NCBI GenBank assembly: GCA_902806595.1
Contig: CADCXC010000035.1
Span: forward strand, 806,001-870,000
From: Pyrenopolyporus hunteri
Lineage: Eukaryota > Ascomycota > Sordariomycetes > Xylariales > Hypoxylaceae
DNA: 64,000 nucleotides
Direction of reading: 5' to 3'
Both the position numbers and the translations under genes were made by a program. Of this stretch, positions 49,370 to 60,335 are shown one piece after another; position 1 is the stretch's first letter; each line of letters begins with the position of its first letter. The notes under the pieces are model-generated. The model had not been told where the DNA came from and did not search any database. It saw only the letters and a list, made by a program, of their open reading frames with translations.

Positions 49370-50468
49370 TATGAAGAGTCTGGTTAAATAGTGTATAAGT
49401 ACCTAAATAAGCGATCCTAGATCCTTGAGCGGCAAAATGCGAAGAAATAGGACGTGTTAGTATTTCTGTTCCTACGCGGGAATGAAATCCAAACCCGGAA
49501 ACAACAAAGTTAAAACAAAAAGAGTGCGAGGCTTTTATGATTTGGAATCGAGTATGCGTCGACCGGCTCGCTTTGCGATCAAATGAATGACACGTGCAAG
49601 TTGTGATGTTGTCGTCATTGGGGATGGTTGGCTATCAGGGATCCCTGACCCTGTCCAGGTAACTTGCCCACCTACCTACCTGGTACATACTTCCACGGTG
49701 GGTACCTACCGTAGGTTAGGTACCTAGGTACCTAGGTAGGTAGGTAGGTAGGTAGGTAGGTAAGTAGGTCGTTACTTGCCTAGGTATTTTAATGAACAAA
49801 GCCGTCAGCCGTTATCAAAAACGGTCCTCCAATTGACGCATCTCCCTATCTCGCACTGAACCGCCAGAGGAGTAAGTCTACTAGCACTGGTCCGCGTCTG
49901 AGATAGTTTACGGCTAGGATGAGTTTGCCTTCTGCTACATACATCATCGTGCGGAGGAGTGTTTTAAGACACGCATACTTATGATCTGTTCCAGTCATAG
50001 TTATGCTAGGGCTGCATGTGAGCTACGCGGCGATATTATGGATAGACATGATGGGGAAGGACTTACTGCGCAGTGTAGGACGAGCCGATGGGCCGACTTT
50101 GCATTCATCATGGTCACGTAAGGTGATTACATGGGGGATAATCCATATCTAAGCCCGCGGGCCCGTTATGAAATGGTCTTCGACTTCCTGATATTCTACA
50201 ACCCGAGGATAATCCATAAATGCTAGCATGCAAGCCATGCTTGCTATCCTCTTACAAAAGCGAAGTATCTTCCTTTGACTGCGCCGGGGGTTCCGATGAG
50301 GCGTGAAACGGCCTTATGCGCCTACCGGCGTGGTAGCCATGCCCCAACCGCCGGCCGTAAACCATTAATGCCTTCCCGTACCGTAACCAATACTTGGTAA
50401 AATCATGTCGCTATAGTGTGACCAAACGCCGGGGTCTCGTGTGGAAGCAGACTGTGGGAGCGAAATAT
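49370..50468. other. Intergenic region
   Basis: Promoter of the EI24-like gene on the left, 3' flank of the RING gene on the right. No gene is seen. An AGGT/ACCT array occupies 49669-49770. Confidence 0.5.
49669..49770. repeat. AGGT/ACCT array with palindromic core
   Basis: An ACCTACCTACC run leads through GGTACCTAGGTACCTAGG to a run of seven AGGT units. The arrangement of ACCT units on one side and AGGT units on the other makes the array self-complementary. Confidence 0.85.
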
Positions 50469-53122
50469 CTAAACACCATCGTGATTGTCTAATTCCTCCG
50501 GTGCTCGCCTGGGCCGGGACAGGAGCCCAACTCGTATACTATTCCTCAGCGTATAGAACCAACCCTCCTGATGCGAGCGAGCGGACGGTGTTGTGCCTCG
50601 TTCTACGTCGGAAGCATCCGTTGGTCCGAGAGGGGCGTCGGGAGAAGAGGAGGATGTTGCCTGCACATCTAAGTCTTCGTCACTATCGTCCTGATATGGT
50701 TCATATCTCGGGCTAGACGGCATTCCGCGAGCAAGAGATCGGACAACGTCGCCTTTGCAGATGGGGCAGGTTCGCCGCCGCGTTATCAACCAAGGGGTGC
50801 TGCTTTCTGTTAGATATAACTGCAGACCGTCGATATCGACCGCGAACAGACTTACATGCAGTCCACGTGGAATTCATGTCCGCAGGGCAGACTCATGACT
50901 TGACTCACGCCGTCGACGTATTCTTCCAGACACACCACGCACTCGACCTGCCGGCCCATATATTTCTTCCACTGGCTTGAATGCTGTGCGTTGCGCTTCT
51001 CATGCTCTGCACGTGGTGGGGATCTAGGAGGTGACAATGAGGACGAATCAGCTTGCAAAAGGTCTCCGGCTGATGGAATACCTGTGGTGGTCCGCGATCG
51101 CGGTCTTGACCTGGATGGACCGTGCTGGCTCTGGAGCAATGGCGTCGTCGGTGATGAACTAGTGGGAGATGGGACCCTAGACGTGCGGCTCGATGTGGAT
51201 GCCACTGTATGATACGTCCGTACCGGGAGTCGTTCGACGACGGATTTCGGGGCCCGCCATCTTCTTCGCCGAATGCGCGCTCTCAGAATGAGGAGGGCAT
51301 ATACTACCGTGAGTGTGATGAGTGGACTGATAACTAGAACCAGGAGAGTATCAAAAAAGGGACTAGCGCCACTAGAGGGGGTGATGATCACCCAAAGACC
51401 TTCTCGTTCTCCAGGAGGCTCTCCAATGTTAGATGAGTCGATAGGCTTAGATTGAGCCTCAACCTTGGCTGGGTCTACCTTATTATCATCGTCCCCGAAT
51501 ATTTTAGAGATGAAGCCGCCGCCAGCTGAAGCCGACGTCTTGCCCCTAGCGGACCCGATAGCGTCAGATCCCTTAGAAGGCATACGACCTGCGACGTATT
51601 CACCGCTGTTGGGAGTGATCCTGCCGCCTGTTGGTTCGTCCGCCATTTGTTTTTTACTTTGCGGGTCCTCGGCTATCAAGGCCTGGTCAACCCCTGAATT
51701 TGATTTAAGGATTTTGTTACTCCCGCCGCGGTGCTCCTGAGATACGTCGCGTTGACCGGAGGGGCCCACTAGATCTGGATCACGCCAGTCTTCCACGCCT
51801 ATCTGGAAATTGTCATTGGGAGATTGTTTGGTCGTCGACTTTGAGAGACCGTCTGACCTTGCTCTTGAGGCTCGTTCTAGGCTACTCTTGATTATCTTGT
51901 CTTTCTCGTCCGAGAAGTCTTCAACTAGCACCCAGTCGAGTTGACCGCTGCTAGGCGGGCGGCTCCCGCTTGCTGCCGAATTCAAACTGGAAGTAGAACT
52001 CCACCTGAAGACTCTCCTGAGCCAACTCAGTCCTGAACCTGCTAATTCGTCACCTGATGGCGGGGGCTTCTTATTCATCGGCGTTTTCACGTCCTTGGGT
52101 TTTGAAATGCTCCTAGGAGGCTGTGCCGGCGTGGCTGCCTGTCTTGCCTTCCTGTTCTTCCTGGCCTTCTCCGACTGTTGCACTTTTAAGGATGGTTTAC
52201 CATTCTCATCCATAATATCTTCAATGAAACTTCCGGGTTGCATCATTAGCGAGAGTAGATACGCAGTCGTGCGAGACGTAAATATAGAAGGAATGGTGAC
52301 GTTGGATGTATCCCCGTGGGCGTACATCTGTATTAGTGGCCCCCCCCTTTGGTTGTCGCCGACGATAAGAGCAATGGCGCCTCGTCGCTGAGCCCACTTT
52401 ACTTTCTCTAGAAAGCCGCAGCCACCGCGGCTTAGTAGGACTATCTTGCCGGCGATCTCGGCTCCCTCCTGTATCGACTGGATGTCGGCGTGATTGGAAC
52501 TCGAGAAACTGAGCGCGTCGCTCTGCGACTTGCTTGATTGATCAAGGCTCTGGTGGAGGTAGTCGTCGGTCCCGTCGTCCACAGGCTTAGCTTTAGGCTT
52601 GGGCTCGGAATCGGAAACGGCGGTTCGGTCGACTAAGGGGGCTTTGGAATTGGCCCTTTTCTGATTCTTTGGTTTGCTGACAGCAGCAGCGGGTTTGAAA
52701 TTATGCTGAATCTCCTTGATCGATGGCTTTAATACTGTATTCGATGTGCCATCATCCCAGCCGGGCACGTCGCTACAACCCAATTCACCTTCGCCTTCCC
52801 CATCTTGCATGGACTCCTCAGTAAAGCCACTGCCGATCCACAACTGTCCGTCTAATCCTTTGCTCGGTAATGGTGGCCCAAAAGCGGCGGGCCTCGCAGC
52901 GAACGAGGTGCTGTTGTCGTCGGCTATGGTGATAATAGCATTTGGTGGAAAGAGAGTAAAGGGCGTGGAGAAGGAGAAGAGTGACTTGAAGCTAGACTTC
53001 TGCGTTGATTGAGGAGATGAGATGACAGGCGCGGGGTGAGCGGCCGACGTGATGGCGCGACACACGAGGAAGAGGCAAGCGGCGAAGAAGAGGACGAGAA
53101 TGGCTATTCTCGGGGGCCGCAT
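50469..53122 (-). CDS. PA-TM-RING ubiquitin ligase candidate
   Basis: Two exons (53122-50856 and 50799-50469) give 865 residues across a 56-nt intron (GTAAGT donor, CTAAC branch, GCAG acceptor). Order of parts: N-terminal signal or anchor (residues 7-27), protease-associated domain about 222-293 (IAGKIVLLSRGGCGFLEKVK ... TIPSIFTS), disordered Ser-rich region, transmembrane helix 589-613 followed by a basic cluster, and a RING-H2 with C728, C731, C747, H749, H752, C755, C767, C770. The intron splits the RING after C755. This PA-TM-RING layout is that of endomembrane E3 ligases which ubiquitylate vacuolar or Golgi cargo. The substrate is unknown. The C-terminus ends about 95 residues after the RING, acidic then basic. 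Confidence 0.9.
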
Positions 53123-54000
53123 GGTTATGATGATAGAGAGGGCGTGGGAAACCGGGTTGTCAATGTAGCTGGCAATTCAGCTGCTGGATGCTGTAGACGA
53201 CCATTCGTAGAGACGGTAAGGGCACTAATAGAAGCTAGTACTGTCAGGGACCATGAAGTGTTACTCAAGAAGAACCGAGTCCGAATCGAACGAAGCGGGG
53301 GGGGTTAAAATATTAAGATCGCGGTAAAGGGAAACACTTAATGGAGATTCAATAGGACAACGGGGATCTATAAAATCTAGAGCGAAATAAAAAAAACCTC
53401 GGAAGGCCCCTTTAGAGACTAACTATCTAATGTCAGACAAGTCTTCACGGACCTGGCGGCGACAACAACAATGGCAATGATGATGAGAGTGATGATGGAT
53501 GATGATGATGATTGTGATAGTAATAGGTAGTTAATAGAAAGGATTGAGATGCGCAACTGCGGAGCTGGCGGTATTGTTGTACCTGCCTTTAACTACATGG
53601 GTACCACAAAACTAAGGTTAGGTACATGTACCTACCTGGGTAAGTACCTATGTACATTGGAGGTATGCAATACACTAGGTGCAGGTTAGCTAAGAGGGGC
53701 ACATGTGGGAGCTTGCCTTAGTTTCCTAAATGGGACTTGAGAAGTTAATAGTGAGGTCAGGATGTTGAGGTGGGGGGGATTTTAGTGGGCTCGGTGCTTG
53801 AGACGTAGGAATAGCTAGCTACCTACCTACCTAAGTACCATGGAGTCACCCGAGCATGGCGCATGTATCATAAGTCTTCAGTGAGCCGCGAAGCTACCTG
53901 AGAAGTCAAAATTGGTCTAGTGCTGCTATTTTAGGTTAGTAGATGGAAAGTAAGGCGCTTGCTTGCGTCACGGGCGTCGATTACATATAGGTACTTACGG
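53123..54000. other. Promoter of the RING gene and spacer
   Basis: Upstream region of the RING gene. It holds a GATGATGATGAT-like tract at about 53475-53515, AGGT/ACCT tracts at 53620-53655 and 53818-53835, and ends abruptly at the AT-rich block. No gene is seen. Confidence 0.5.
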
Positions 54001-55150
54001 ATTAAATACCGTAACGGTAAATTATAGAAATGAAAAACGATTATATATTTAAAAAACGTTAGTTATAAAAAAACGTTATTTTTTAAAAAATGATTTTTTA
54101 TTATTTTACGCGTTTTTTATTTTTATTTTTAATATTACGACGCGTAAATATTATATAATAATATAATATATAAAAAAATTATTTTTTAATTTTACGTTCG
54201 ATTTTTTTTTTAAAATATTTTTAAGTTTTTTTTTAAATTTTTTTTTAATTTTAAATTTTTAAATTTTTAAATTTTTAAATTTTTAAATTTTTAAATTTTT
54301 AAATTTTTAAATTTTTAAATTTTTAAATTTTTAAATTTTTAAATTTTTTTTTAAATTTTTAAATTTTTAAATTTTTTTTAAATTTTTTTTTAAGTTTTTT
54401 TTAAATTTTTAAATTTTTAAATTTTTAAATTTTTAAATTTTTAAATTTTTAAATTTTTAAATTTTTAAATTTTTATAAAATAAAATATTTTAAATATTTA
54501 AATATTTATTTAAATATTTAAATAAATAATTATATAATCGTTTTATAATTATAATAACGTAAAAAAAAAAAAAAAAAAAATTAAAAAATTATTTTTATTT
54601 TATATAAAAAATCGTTATCGTAAAAAAAATAATTATCGTTTAATTAAATTTATATTATTAAAAAATCGTTTTTAAATATATAATCGTTATTTATATTTAT
54701 TAATTATTATTATAATATATATTAATTAATTTTATAAATATATATAAATAAAATAAAATATTATAAAAAAAATAAATAATTTAAAATAACGATTTTTTAT
54801 TTAATAATTATTTAATTATATTATAATTATAATTTAAAATTTTACGATTATTTAAAAAAATAACGGTTATTTTAATAATAAAAATTAAAAATAAATAATT
54901 TTAATTAATCGAATTTTCGATTATAAATTAAAAAAAAAAAATTATTCGAAAAATTTAAAAAATATAAATTTTAAATTTATAATTTTAATACGTATATTTT
55001 ATATTTATAATAATTAAATTAATTTAAAATTAAATAATTAATTTAAATTTCGATTATAAAAATTTAATATTTTTATATTATATATATATAAAATTAAAAT
55101 TTTTATAATTTATTTTTTTCGATTAATTAAATTAAAAGTACGTATTTAAT
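54001..55150. repeat. AT-rich block with CpG-restricted residual G+C
   Basis: This roughly 1.15-kb block is almost pure A/T, with sharp edges. The few C and G left are nearly all in CpG pairs; in 54541-54660 all four C and all four G are CpG. No frame and no terminal repeats were found, so it could be a mutated solo fragment of a transposon or a simple-sequence region. It shares its mutation pattern with the element at 33806-39569. Confidence 0.8.
54252..54474. repeat. AAATTTTT octanucleotide array
   Basis: Roughly two dozen copies of AAATTTTT lie head to tail, interrupted near 54346-54406 by copies with longer T runs and one AAGTTTTTT variant. Confidence 0.9.
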
Positions 55151-56781
55151 ACGTACCTACCCGTAATATTTCGCAACTTTAATAACGCTTTATTTTAAGC
55201 AACCGTCGCTTACGCTACATAACGTTTCTTAAAATCGAAAAACCTACTAATGGCAACGATTACCCGCTATTAAAACGGTTACTCCAAACCACCCAATCCC
55301 GCTGCGGTAGGTAGGTAGGTAACTTCTTAGGCTGGATTAAGTCCTATAATAAGTGGTACAGGGCATCCTCCCCTATTTCCCCTCCTCCTCCCTCCCCAGC
55401 TTTAAGCACCTAGGTATTGTACAATATATTCCTAAGGTAGGTACCTACATGTAGGCAAGGAATATGTCCGTACCGCATCAAAACTTACTTGTCTAGGTAA
55501 GTACCTAGGTATCATATCATAAACCTTGCTTAGAATTTGGCCTACGCATGTGCGCAACGATTAGGAATCTCCACAATGTACCTATATACTGTATGTAGGT
55601 AGGTACATATAGTCTTCAACAAGCCCGGGGACCTCAAGTGGAGGGTCTATGTATCTGGATATAGCAAACGTCTCGTCCTAGAAAAGGAGAATCACATTGA
55701 TCACATTAATCACGCGACAAGTCGTGTAATACGTACACTACTGTTTCTCGTCCTCATCTACTAGGTGCGTCTACTATTTTACACAACTATAGAAAGCCAA
55801 TACTTCGGTGCTTCTCCTCGCCAGAGACTCTAGGCTAGTCCATAACAAATGGTTTATTCAACCTAGTAGTATCTGTTTAAGTTCGCCGGCGTTTCCCCCT
55901 TACTCTCTCGCTATACGAGGTCCGTAACGGGATAATGCGTCCGCTGGAAAACCCCCCAGCGGCCTCTCGCGTACCGGACTCGCCGCTATGACAGCGGCTT
56001 CTCCAAGAACGCGAACTACGACGCTGTTTAATTCGTCCGAAACTAGGAAGTGATGCTAGTATTTAGTCATTGGACTTACATCTTTGCGGGGATATCGACG
56101 ACATCGTTGCTTTAAAAGATGGCATTTATACTAATATATCCTTTCTTTAGGTGCTCTACCATTTACACGAGTGCTCTCTACCTACCTACCTAGGTACATA
56201 TCCCAAGTCAAAACTCCCATCTCGGTACCTCACCTGGCTGCTTATCCAGGTAGCTACGTAACAAGATATAAGAAGATCGGAAAACGATTACCCGATAGCG
56301 AATTTCAAGTTTCTATATGATCTCCGGCCTACCTCGTAAATGGATAGACATAGTTAGGTAGGTAATGTATAAAATCTACTATGGTGTCTAAGCCTGGAAA
56401 CACTTGAGGCACCGCTAACGTAGGTGCGTTGTTGCCTATAGGACTCGCGGTTGGTTGACACGGTAGGCACTCAGCAGGAGCACTTATATACCGTCTACAT
56501 ATTCAAGACTGATTAACAAAATAACCGCTCTAACCACCAAGTAGTAGCATCTCAAATCCGTCGCATCCCCGATAGGGAGTCGAGCGTCTTGACTGAACGG
56601 ATCAAATCCCCACAACGCCGTCGCCGCCAACGCCATGCCATGCTATGTCGCGCTATGTCACCTTTGGGTGAAACTTCTCTTATGCTGCCGAATATAAAGA
56701 TGACTGCGAAGCCCAGCCAGATGCGCCTTTTGTGATGCCGTTCCCACCGCACATAACTCGATCGACCCCCCCAACCACTCA
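55151..56781. other. Intergenic region
   Basis: The first 150 bases are a transition zone of partly mutated sequence next to the AT block. AGGT/ACCT tracts occur at 55305-55320, 55435-55510, 55590-55605 and 56175-56195. The right end is the 3' flank of the 38B-like gene. No gene is supported. Confidence 0.5.
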
Positions 56782-57994
56782 CTATTCGATATCTGTTGCC
56801 AGTGTTATGGTACCGTCTTTGTTGACCACTTTGCCGCGGTCCCACTCTCTCGTCCCAGCCTTAGTCCATCGTACATCCGCTTCATCCTTTTTATCGCCCT
56901 TTTCCCATTTCTTGATCTGGTCCTCGGTGAATCCCGCTGAGCGTAGTCGATCTGCTCCTTGCTGCCTCCATTTTTGGCGGTCGCGGAACGCTTCTAGTGC
57001 ATGGTCCCAATCATCTCCATCTTCCTCCTCGGGCGTAACGTCTTTACTTGGATCGTAATCAAGAGCGAAGCGGCTATCTATCCCGGATGCGGCCGCATTG
57101 GCTCCCCGTCCTCGTCGATGAACGGTTGATTTCCTAGCCGGTGCGGGGCCAATGAGCTCTTCTAAAGGATCCGAATCGGATGGCTCCATGGATTCGGAAG
57201 GCGGACGCTCGAGACGTCTTGAAACCCTCGAATAGTGTCGGTTATCACGCCGCGGGGGACGCTCTTCGTATTTGCGTCGCCTAGGATTAAATGAAGATGA
57301 ACCACCTTTTGAGCTCTCTTCCTCCCGGCGATTGGCGTGCCGTGAAGCACAATCGGGTTCCGATAAAAGATCCTCTCGTCCTCTTCCCTTCTTTAGGCCA
57401 CCGCTGTCTTCTACTGTGGAACTCTTGCGGCGTCGGTGGGAACCTTTACCGTCAGCATAAGGGGCCGGCATGTCTGAAGGATTGTCGGTAGGCGTATCGG
57501 CCCTTCCGGTCTTTCGCCTCTTAGGCGACCCGCCCAGTATAGCGGCGATATCTCCTAGCATACGCTTCCGGGTATCGCTAGGTCCGGGTTTGGTCTTGCG
57601 TAGTTTGCACTCCTCTTCCTTCCGCTTATTATCCTCTGCATCTTCGAGGTCGCGTAATTTCGCCCGCGATTCGGCGCTTTCCCTGGCTAGGAGAGCGCGG
57701 TTGTGGCTATTAGTGTCACGGATGATGTTGTTCAGGAATCGGGTGTTGGGTTTGGGTTGGTTCGCGGGGCGCCTAGTAGAATAGTATTCGGTCAACAACT
57801 TGGCACGGGAGATAGAGAGAGTAGAAGAGGAGAGATTCCGGCGGCAACAGTAATGTTGCGCGTAAACCAGGCGCTTACTTGGCAGATTTAAACGCATCCA
57901 GACCCATCGAAGAGTATCTGAGAGAGCAATCCTTAGCTTCTTTGACCAGAAGGTCGGCGACCTGGTCGTCGGTAAGTAGGTCGTCGGCAGGCAT
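56782..57994 (-). CDS. Nuclear protein, 'pre-mRNA-splicing factor 38B-like'
   Basis: Two exons (57994-57879 and 57772-56782) give 368 residues, joined across a 106-nt intron (GTAAGC donor, ACTAG acceptor). The first exon encodes an acidic helix (PADDLLTDDQVADLLVKEAK) and the motif YSSMGLDAF. After the splice comes NTRFLNNIIRDTNSHNRALL, then a Lys/Glu coiled stretch, basic clusters likely to be nuclear signals (GGSPKRRK), and a conserved acidic-basic C-terminus with DPLEELIGPAPARK and WRQQGADRLRSAGF. Fungal orthologs carry the name splicing factor 38B; no splicing role is shown by the sequence itself. It is divergent from the Sos7 gene. An ATG within the intron sequence (57897) would give an unspliced, less conserved N-terminus. 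Confidence 0.82.
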
Positions 57995-58792
57995 CTTTAG
58001 TCTAGATACCTCTAGGTATTATGTGGATGATAAGAAGAGAGAGGCGATATGAAGAGGATTAATAGGATGGTAGGTATGGAAGGCTACATGTAGGTACATG
58101 TAGGAGGATTATTTCTTTTAATCGAAGAGGGCTACCAGGTACATAAGGTAGGTACCTACCCGTAGGTATATAGGTACCTAGATAGTAGGTCCAGCCTACG
58201 TACCTAGACGTAGGGAAATGTTTTAAGGTTTAGGTACCGCTTAATAAGGTACCTAGGTATTTAGGTAGCTACCTACCTACATACATCAAATATATTCTAC
58301 ATAGGTCAGATCGGCTAGCCAGCGGGGTACTAAGACCAAGGCGGTTTACGGCGGCACTACAGGTACACGTACGCAGCGACACGTTATTAATAGGTACTTG
58401 TATGTAGGTAGGTATCAGCCCAGGTATCGGTACAAGCCCAGGGAACGAATCCCACCTATATAGTGCTTTATAAGAGGCAGACACTATATATTTCAGCCAA
58501 TCCACCTTTCCTTTTTCGGACAAAAGTAAATAATTAGATAACAAACCCGAGAGAACTTCTACCTACTTACCTTAGGTACACATAGATATACCTGCCCACC
58601 TACCTACCTACCCGTATTAACCTCGAAATAACAGGCATGCGAGACCTTCGGTGACGGATTCTTCATATTCCACAATTATATAAAGAAAAAGAAAAGGAAA
58701 GGAAAGAAAGGTTGCTTTTCTCACGTATCCCGGCTCGAACCATTCGATCTAGGTAGTTGACCAAACGGGATTACGCGACCAAATTCCTTACG
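57995..58792. other. Bidirectional promoter between 38B-like and Sos7 genes
   Basis: This 798-bp space is shared by two divergent genes. AGGT/ACCT tracts cover 58090-58285, 58400-58412 and 58558-58612. Confidence 0.6.
58677..58684 (+). promoter_or_regulatory. Candidate TATA box of the Sos7 gene
   Basis: TATATAAA lies 109 nt before the Sos7 ATG and is followed by an A/G-rich leader. Fungal TATA boxes vary in spacing, so this is only a candidate. Confidence 0.4.
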
Positions 58793-59650
58793 ATGGCGCA
58801 TCCCTCAGTAGAAAACGTCCTAGCTGAGATAAGGACACTCGACTCCGGCCAGGAAATCACCATCTTAAAACTTAGCGAGCCTATATCGGCCGCGGTCGCC
58901 CAGTTACAAGATCCTCACCAGCGAACCTCAGACGTCTCTAGCTCATCCCTCGATGCAACCACTCCCGCTTCTCTCGAGGCAGACTTGACGCATTACAGAG
59001 AGTTGTTTGCTAAGCTACGCTTCAGCTACGTAGAACAAGTCACCAAAGAGAAGTTCATCCGTGCCATCGTGGGCGATCCGCCTCTCATCGTTAGTTCGCA
59101 GGAAAATGTGGACCTCGAAAAGGAGAACCTCGAAGCCAAAGCGATGTTGAAGGCCTTGAAAACCGAGGTCACGGATATGGTCGCCACCCTCGAAGAGAAA
59201 GCCAGGGATCTGAGCAGAAAGTATGAGAGAGTCAAGCTCGAAACAATCAGGCTAGAAGAGCTCCCACGCAAGGTTAAGGACCTTGAGACTGCGGTCGCGG
59301 AGTTAAGAAAAACTCAGACAACAGGATCAAGCCTAAACCCCGAGCTAAACTTACCCTTAGCCAAGACATTGGACCTAGTCGGCTCGAAAAAGCAGCAAAG
59401 AGCCGAATTGGACCGGAAGTTAGAGCAGCTACAAAGCCAGGTCCCGAGGAAAAAGAAAGAGCTAGATCGGTTACACGCCGAGCTGCAGCCCCTCGAAGCA
59501 AAGAGGCAAAACAGCAAGGCTGCCGCGAAGGAGGCCAAGAGACGGAAAGAAGCAGCTCTCGGCGGCATCCAGGACGATCTTGAGGAGAGGGGCCGATGGT
59601 ATAAAGCTGCCGGAACCGGCTTGCAACGAATAATGGAGATAGAGAGCTGA
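58793..59650 (+). CDS. sos7: Kinetochore protein Sos7
   Basis: A single exon of 285 residues. The N-terminal block ITILKLSEPI and the hallmark HYRELFAKLRFSYVEQVTKE, followed by KFIRAIVGDPP, match the fungal Sos7 family, the partner of Spc7/KNL1 in the outer kinetochore (related to yeast Kre28 and animal Zwint). The rest is long coiled coil, with heptad-like Leu, Lys and Glu from about residue 110 to 265. The ATG at 58793 is taken as start; the frame opens 12 codons earlier but without an upstream ATG. The protein should act in chromosome segregation at the centromere. Confidence 0.88.
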   Translation: MAHPSVENVLAEIRTLDSGQEITILKLSEPISAAVAQLQDPHQRTSDVSSSSLDATTPASLEADLTHYRELFAKLRFSYVEQVTKEKFIRAIVGDPPLIVSSQENVDLEKENLEAKAMLKALKTEVTDMVATLEEKARDLSRKYERVKLETIRLEELPRKVKDLETAVAELRKTQTTGSSLNPELNLPLAKTLDLVGSKKQQRAELDRKLEQLQSQVPRKKKELDRLHAELQPLEAKRQNSKAAAKEAKRRKEAALGGIQDDLEERGRWYKAAGTGLQRIMEIES

Positions 59651-60335
59651 ACCTGAGGATATTGCCCGCTTTTAATAATGATAAAAAAAAAAGGTACGAC
59701 GGAGAACGAGGTGTCTCGGGATATATCGACTGACCAGGACCGAATAATGAACAAGGCGGGTTGGCCGGAAAATGTGTATTTTAATGGAAAGCCGGCTGCT
59801 GCACCTAACGATGTTACTCTTTTATAATATTAGGTATCCCCAATCGCGACGACAATTCATGCAGATCATGTTGGCGTTCTAATTCGCCGCGGCCCCAACT
59901 TTGCCTTGTAGAACATAACCATGGGTACCTACCTAGGTAAGGTATACAGCACGGAAGAGCTAGTACGCGGACGAATTATTTATATCGTGCTTACCTAGGC
60001 ATAACGTAGTAATCCGTAGATTTGACCATGAATCCTAGGTTAAAGCAAGCATGATGTAGTGGATCATCAGCATTGATTACCATTAGGGCAGGAAAGCATA
60101 TATATTGGCAACAGTAGTCCTCGGGAGACATCGAATCTAGACCAGTAGGGAAGAGACACCCGCATGTAAGCCCTGTTGGGTACAAAGCCATATATACGCT
60201 TCAGTCTTAGTTAAAGTGAGGTACCCCTTTAATAGACTATAAACGCTGCATTTGCTTAAGCTCCTTCTGTTCCTTACGTTCACCTCAATTGCCGCGAGAC
60301 GTTACTCTAGCGAATCAAAGCAACCCTGAGCTGGG
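59651..60335. other. Convergent 3' region between Sos7 and GMC genes
   Basis: This 685-bp space holds the 3' ends of both genes. A poly-A run near 59682-59691 and a short ACCTACCTAGGT tract near 59927-59938 are the only features. No gene is seen. Confidence 0.5.

Noticed and set aside
57773..57897. An ATG at 57897 giving a longer unspliced N-terminus for the 38B-like protein
   Set aside because: Splicing from 57879 to 57772 yields the acidic helix typical of the family, while the unspliced reading is intron sequence.
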